From: Alphaproteobacteria bacterium
GTDB taxonomy: Bacteria > Pseudomonadota > Alphaproteobacteria > Sphingomonadales > Sphingomonadaceae
Direction of reading: 5' to 3'
DNA: 8,784 nucleotides
Assembly: GCA_005882415.1 (NCBI GenBank)
Contig: VBAE01000037.1
Location: forward strand, 1 to 8,784
A model generated the notes under the pieces. It worked only from the letters and a program-made list of their open reading frames with translations. It did not search any database and was not told where the DNA came from. Position numbers and translations under genes: made by a program. Below, in pieces: positions 6,005 to 8,784 of the stretch. Every line of letters starts with the position of its first letter. Position 1 is the stretch's first letter.

Positions 6005-6196
6005 CTACGACTTTCGGGCGTGGGAGTTTAGAGAACGGAGCTGCGCGCCGCATCGCCGGCAGCGCAGAAGCCAGCGAATCAGCATCGGCGTGCCGTGTTG
6101 ATCGTGAACCACGATCCGATCGTCGTGGCCCTTCACGAGACACCTTAGCCGCGCGGGAAGATCGAGCTGGGAGGATATCAACACACGCGCGCGCAT
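6005..6196 (-). CDS. Small zinc-ribbon-like phage protein on the opposite strand
   Basis: Minus-strand ATG at 6196 with AAGG seven bases upstream; 63 residues. The distinctive part is Cys19-x4-His24 (CLVKGHD) followed after about 20 residues by RWLLRCRRCGAQLRS with Cys46-x2-Cys49. This matches the look of short phage zinc-binding proteins (a 'C...GH...C..CG' layout, as in DUF1660-like proteins), but I cannot assign a specific family. The strand between the metal ligands (DRIVVHDQHGTPMLIRWLL) alternates as a beta hairpin would. It is transcribed divergently from the gpW-like gene and toward the 93-residue gene, making a two-gene block inverted relative to the packaging operon. Such small zinc-ribbon proteins are often regulatory or anti-host factors; for this one that is inference only. 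Confidence 0.6.
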   Translation of the reverse strand: MRARVLISSQLDLPARLRCLVKGHDDRIVVHDQHGTPMLIRWLLRCRRCGAQLRSLNSHARKS

Positions 6197-6203
6197 CCCG
6201 AGA

Positions 6204-6230
6204 CCTTAGCGCCCTTTGTGTCCTTTGCGC
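6204..6230. repeat. Three tandem 9-bp imperfect repeats
   Basis: CCTTAGCGC, CCTTTGTGT and CCTTTGCGC follow one another without gaps (GCGCAAAGG type units on the minus strand). They occupy the 69-base divergent gap between the minus-strand 63-residue gene and the gpW-like gene, directly in front of the minus-strand start. This could be a binding array or a scrap of intergenic repeat. The rest of the gap (6231-6265) has a TTGACA at 6244-6249, but no matching -10 element. Confidence 0.6.
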
Positions 6231-6265
6231 GAGCCTGCCCGCATTGACACACCCGCATCGGCCAA

Positions 6266-6565
6266 ATGCCGGTCCCGCCGAATTACGTCCAGAGCCTGGT
6301 CCAGTACGCGGAAGTCCGCGGCACCAAGGGCAGACAGGAGCTCCTCGATTTTCACGAATCGCTCTTTGAGCGCATCAAAGCCGAAGAGGGCAGTGCGGTA
6401 GTCAACAGTTCCATCAACGGCAAAGCGCTCGGGTTCCAGGTCACCATGACCGTCGAAGAGCAATTCGGCGCCATCGGTGAAGCCATCCGCGAATTGGATC
6501 CCACTGATCCCGTCAGCGGCCGCATCGTCGCCACCTACCCAGATTTCTGCCGTCTCCAGCGATGA
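6266..6565 (+). CDS. gpW-like head-tail joining protein
   Basis: The 99-residue protein sits where gene W sits in lambda, between the large terminase and the portal. Its second half (GSAVVNSSINGKALGFQVTM, residues 42-61, then VEEQFGAIGEAIREL, 63-77) matches the strand-turn-helix outline of gpW ('NGxxxxFxxxxxxDLxxxIxxLE'). gpW joins the completed head before tail attachment and forms part of the connector below the portal. The N-terminal helix (YVQSLVQYAEVRGTKGRQELLDFHESLFERIKAEE) is longer than in lambda gpW, which has 68 residues. ATG 6266 has no evident Shine-Dalgarno. The stop overlaps the portal start (ATGA, 6562-6565), indicating translational coupling. Identification rests on position and a weak sequence outline, so a different small connector protein remains possible. 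Confidence 0.6.
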   Translation: MPVPPNYVQSLVQYAEVRGTKGRQELLDFHESLFERIKAEEGSAVVNSSINGKALGFQVTMTVEEQFGAIGEAIRELDPTDPVSGRIVATYPDFCRLQR

Positions 6566-8133
6566 GCGAAGCCACACTTTTGCCGGCTGCCGGCTTCATG
6601 GAACGCGCCCGAGCCCGCGAGCTCGCCGCCGGCCACAACGGCCCGTCCGGCTCGGACAAAATCGCTGTTGCATCCGCGTCCACCAGTCACTCCGGCCACT
6701 TCGGTGGATCCGGCTACGACGCCGCGAACCAATCCCCCGCAAGGTCCGCCCTTTGTTTTCCGCTCACCGCCCGGCGCGAATTCAACTCGCGCGATCGCCG
6801 GGTCATCCTGGAGAAAGTCCGCAGCCTCGAGGCCAACCTCGGTTTGATGCCTCGGATGAAAGGCCAGGTAGGCAAGTACGTCGTCGGCCACGGCATTTTC
6901 CCCGTCCCGCAGACGTCCGATGCGGAATGGAACGAGCTCGCCGCCCAGCTCTTCGACGATTGGGCCAATAACAAATTCGTTTGCGACGCGGCCGGCGCGA
7001 TGACGTTCTGGGAACGCCAGCGCTTTCACGCCGAAAATTTCTTTTCCGAAGGCGAAACCTTCGACGTCATGGTCTCCAGCTCAGTCGCCGGAGCTCCGCA
7101 GCTGCAATTGTTCGATAGCTCCGAAGTCGGCGGCGGGTTCGCCTCTCAGGCCAGGCCCGGTTTCATCGACGGCGTCCGCGCGAACGCGCAGAACCGGCCC
7201 CTCGAGTACGAAGTCCTCATTGCCGGCCAGATCGGCCAGGTCACCACCCAGGTCGTTTCCGCCACCGACATGATTCACCTGGTCAAACGGAAACGCGTTA
7301 ACCAGCTCCGCGCCATCTCGCCTTTCGCGCCGGCGGTGAACCCTGCGATCGACGTCATGGACATCGACGCCCTCATCACCCAGGCGGCGAAATTGCATAA
7401 CGCCCTCGGCGTCACCGTCGGCAAAAAAAGCGGCGAAGCCGGCAAGACCGGGATGGCCGGCCAGATCCGCAAGCTGACCGGCGACGACGGCAAAGTCACC
7501 GAGGTGCGCGAAGACTTCATCCGCGGCGCCCTCATTCAATATCTCGGGCTCAACGAAGAGATCAAAATCGTCACATCCGATCGGCCTACCGAGAACCTGT
7601 TGAATTTTCTCGTTTACCGGATCCGCGGCATCTGCCTCACCACCGGTCTGCCCTTCGAGATCGTGTGGGACCTCATGACGCTCGGCGGCGCCACCGCCCG
7701 GATCGCGCTCCAGGACGCGCAATTTTTCTTCGACGGCCAGCAGGATTTTCTTAACGATAACTACAACCAGCGCGTCTGGGTTTGGCGCATCGCGTCCGCC
7801 ATGAAGAACAGCGAGCTGCGCGCCTGCCGGGACCCGCGCTGGTGGAATAACGCGTGGCAAGGCCCTGCCAAGCTGACTGCCGATGAAGGTTACACCGCCC
7901 AGGCTCAGCTCGATCGGCTCTACTCCGGCCAGGACAATTGGACCGAGTCCTACGCCCGGCGCGGGCGCAATTGGAAACCTGCCGTCCTGACGCGTATCGA
8001 CGAGCTCGCCTGGCTTAACGAGCAGTGCGCTAAAAAGAACGTCGACCCTGCTCTCATCTTTCCGCACAAGCCTGGCACCGTTCAACCCGATGCCGCGAAG
8101 CCGACCACTCAACCGGAGGATCCGACCGAGTGA
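6562..8133 (+). CDS. Portal protein, lambda gpB-like
   Basis: The 523-residue product has nearly the length of lambda gpB (533) and the family landmarks in order: a GYDAAN segment (51-56) replacing the usual Y-aA region, FNSRDRRVILEKVRSLEANLG (74-94), VGKYVVGHGIFPVP (103-116), LFDDWANNKFVCDAAGAMTFWERQRF (130-155), EGETFDVMV (163-171), QLQLFDSSEV (180-189), DMIHLVKRKRVNQLRAISPFAPAVNPA (236-262), IQYLGLNEEIKIV (325-337), RPTENLLNFLVYRIRGICLTTGLPFEIVWD (341-370), and GGATARIALQDAQFFF (375-390). It forms the dodecameric ring at one head vertex through which the terminase drives DNA, and in lambda it is processed during head maturation. It begins by ATGA overlap with the gpW-like gene and ends by GTGA overlap with the next gene. 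The tail after about residue 500 is Pro/Thr-rich and probably disordered. Confidence 0.92.
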   Translation: MSEATLLPAAGFMERARARELAAGHNGPSGSDKIAVASASTSHSGHFGGSGYDAANQSPARSALCFPLTARREFNSRDRRVILEKVRSLEANLGLMPRMKGQVGKYVVGHGIFPVPQTSDAEWNELAAQLFDDWANNKFVCDAAGAMTFWERQRFHAENFFSEGETFDVMVSSSVAGAPQLQLFDSSEVGGGFASQARPGFIDGVRANAQNRPLEYEVLIAGQIGQVTTQVVSATDMIHLVKRKRVNQLRAISPFAPAVNPAIDVMDIDALITQAAKLHNALGVTVGKKSGEAGKTGMAGQIRKLTGDDGKVTEVREDFIRGALIQYLGLNEEIKIVTSDRPTENLLNFLVYRIRGICLTTGLPFEIVWDLMTLGGATARIALQDAQFFFDGQQDFLNDNYNQRVWVWRIASAMKNSELRACRDPRWWNNAWQGPAKLTADEGYTAQAQLDRLYSGQDNWTESYARRGRNWKPAVLTRIDELAWLNEQCAKKNVDPALIFPHKPGTVQPDAAKPTTQPEDPTE

Positions 8134-8351
8134 CCGCGCCCGGCATACATTCCTGCTCGCTGAGTTTCGCCGAGCTCGAAGTTCGCCGCACCAGGTTACG
8201 GGCCCACCGCGCCATCGCTCATCTCGACGCCATGAAACAAGCCGGCATCCCGCCCACGTTGCGTCTCGCTCATTCCCACGTGGAACAATCCGTCGCGGCC
8301 TTCCGCGCCGCGCTGAACAAACGGAACTTCGAAATCCACCAGCTCACCTAA
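8130..8351 (+). CDS. Small unknown protein between portal and protease
   Basis: This 73-residue product begins at GTG 8130, overlapping the portal stop (GTGA). It is mostly helical: FAELEVRRTRLRAHRAIAHLDAMKQAG (residues 13-39) and HVEQSVAAFRAALNKRNF (50-67), separated by a proline-containing turn (IPPTLRLAHS). Lambda has no separate gene of this kind between B and C, but small helical genes occur here in related phages. No motif suggests a function; a connector or scaffold-associated role would be guesswork. The protease gene begins eight bases after its stop. The tight coupling and codon use like the neighbours support it as a real gene. Confidence 0.65.
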   Translation: MTAPGIHSCSLSFAELEVRRTRLRAHRAIAHLDAMKQAGIPPTLRLAHSHVEQSVAAFRAALNKRNFEIHQLT

Positions 8352-8359
8352 CGGACCCC

Positions 8360-8784
8360 ATGCGCTACGCCCGAATCCTTTCCAAGCTTTACTCCCAGCC
8401 GCTCCTTCTCCAGCCCAGCGCCTGGCACGCCTTCGATCACGCCCTGCGCGACGTCATGGAGACCGGTCGGATCCAGCTCCCCAGGATGCCCGCTGCGCGG
8501 ATCCACGATGACAACCTCGACCTCGAAGGCAGCGACGACGATTGCCGGCCCGCCGCGCCAGCGCGCATGTTCCGCGGCGTCCTCGAGCTGCGCCGGCTGG
8601 CGCCCGCTCCCATTGTAGCCGCGATTGGTGATCACGGCCCGGGCGAACTGCCTAACGACACTGCGATCATCCATTTCGACGGCGTCCTCGATAAGCACAT
8701 CTCCATGATGGACATGATGTGCTACGGCGGCGTCGACCTCGATGATATCGACGGAGCGCTCGCTTTCGTCGCCGCCGACGCAAA
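8360..8784 (+). CDS. S49 family head maturation protease, lambda gpC-like (3' end outside window)
   Basis: ATG 8360 opens a frame that runs off the window end, showing 141 residues. The start, ARILSKLYSQPLLLQPSAWHAFDHAL (residues 4-29), matches the N-terminus of gpC-type proteases ('...PLLLxPxxxxxFxxxL'). After an acidic, variable linker (49-62) the S49 core begins at AIIHFDGVLDKHISMMDMMCYGGVDLDDIDGALAFVAAD (102-140), equivalent to 'IxxxGxLxxr....GGxsYdxIxxALxxAxxD' in the family. The catalytic serine and lysine would lie beyond the window. In lambda, gpC cleaves scaffold and portal protein during prohead maturation, and the 3' part of C doubles as the scaffold gene Nu3; whether that holds here cannot be seen. 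Its position after the portal is the expected one. The region between residues 62 and 100 has no recognisable conserved features. Confidence 0.85.
   Translation, partial: MRYARILSKLYSQPLLLQPSAWHAFDHALRDVMETGRIQLPRMPAARIHDDNLDLEGSDDDCRPAAPARMFRGVLELRRLAPAPIVAAIGDHGPGELPNDTAIIHFDGVLDKHISMMDMMCYGGVDLDDIDGALAFVAADA

Noticed and set aside
6244..6249. TTGACA as a -35 box for the gpW-like gene
   Set aside because: No acceptable -10 follows at 16-18 bases, and that position would fall inside the coding sequence.
2811..6594. GCCGGCTGCCGGC at 2811-2823 and again at 6582-6594
   Set aside because: GCCGGC is common in GC-rich sequence, and the second copy encodes LPAAG within the portal, so no shared role is evident.
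7081..8112. 343-residue open frame on the minus strand opposite the portal gene
   Set aside because: It lies entirely within the well-matched portal gene and is a by-product of GC-rich codon bias; its sequence is Val/Ala/Gly/Asp-rich without recognisable domains.
8348..8698. 116-residue minus-strand open frame opposite the protease start
   Set aside because: The plus strand here encodes a recognisable S49 protease N-terminus; the antisense frame shows no motif.
1..8784. tRNA genes, CRISPR arrays, insertion sequences, attachment sites or integrase
   Set aside because: None is supported. I saw no cloverleaf, no regularly spaced repeats, no transposase-like or integrase-like frame, and no terminal repeat pair.

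Overview
This window is a piece of a tailed-phage genome, either a free phage or a prophage. It spans the end of an early/regulatory region and the start of a lambda-type packaging and head operon. Base composition is GC-rich (roughly 60% by eye), genes are densely packed with short overlaps, and more than half of the start codons are not ATG. The core order is small terminase (Nu1-like), large terminase (gpA-like), gpW-like joining protein, portal (gpB-like), a small unknown gene, then S49 head protease (gpC-like). This is the lambda Nu1-A-W-B-C order and points to a siphovirus-like lambdoid packaging module. The host cannot be named from the sequence. The octamer GCGATCGC, known as HIP1 in cyanobacteria, is clearly over-represented, but it is not diagnostic by itself.

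Left part (1-2685, plus strand): the 3' end of an unrecognised gene; an ASCH-like phage protein; a stripped-down histidine-kinase-like protein beginning at its H-box, with a 19-bp perfect palindrome just upstream; a gene with a CTG start behind a strong Shine-Dalgarno; a second reading frame that looks like the displaced C-terminal half of that same protein and carries a helix-turn-helix; and a DUF3102-like protein. I read these as early or middle genes, several probably regulatory.

Boundary (2686-2823): a 138-base gap holding a C8-T-G8 hairpin that shares its G-run with a Rho-independent terminator. The two structures exclude one another, an arrangement that resembles an attenuator between early and late genes.

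Right part (2824-8784): the packaging and head genes. They are interrupted between the large terminase and gpW by about 0.7 kb carrying two small genes on the opposite strand (93 aa, and 63 aa with a CX2C zinc-binding look), with their own stem-loop and a 9-bp triple repeat at the divergent junction. This inverted pair looks like a moron-type insertion. The window ends inside the protease gene, before its catalytic serine.

The points most worth following up are the kinase-like gene in a phage operon, the apparent +1 frameshift near 1890, the competing hairpins at 2686-2732, the inverted gene pair in the packaging module, and the GCGATCGC excess.
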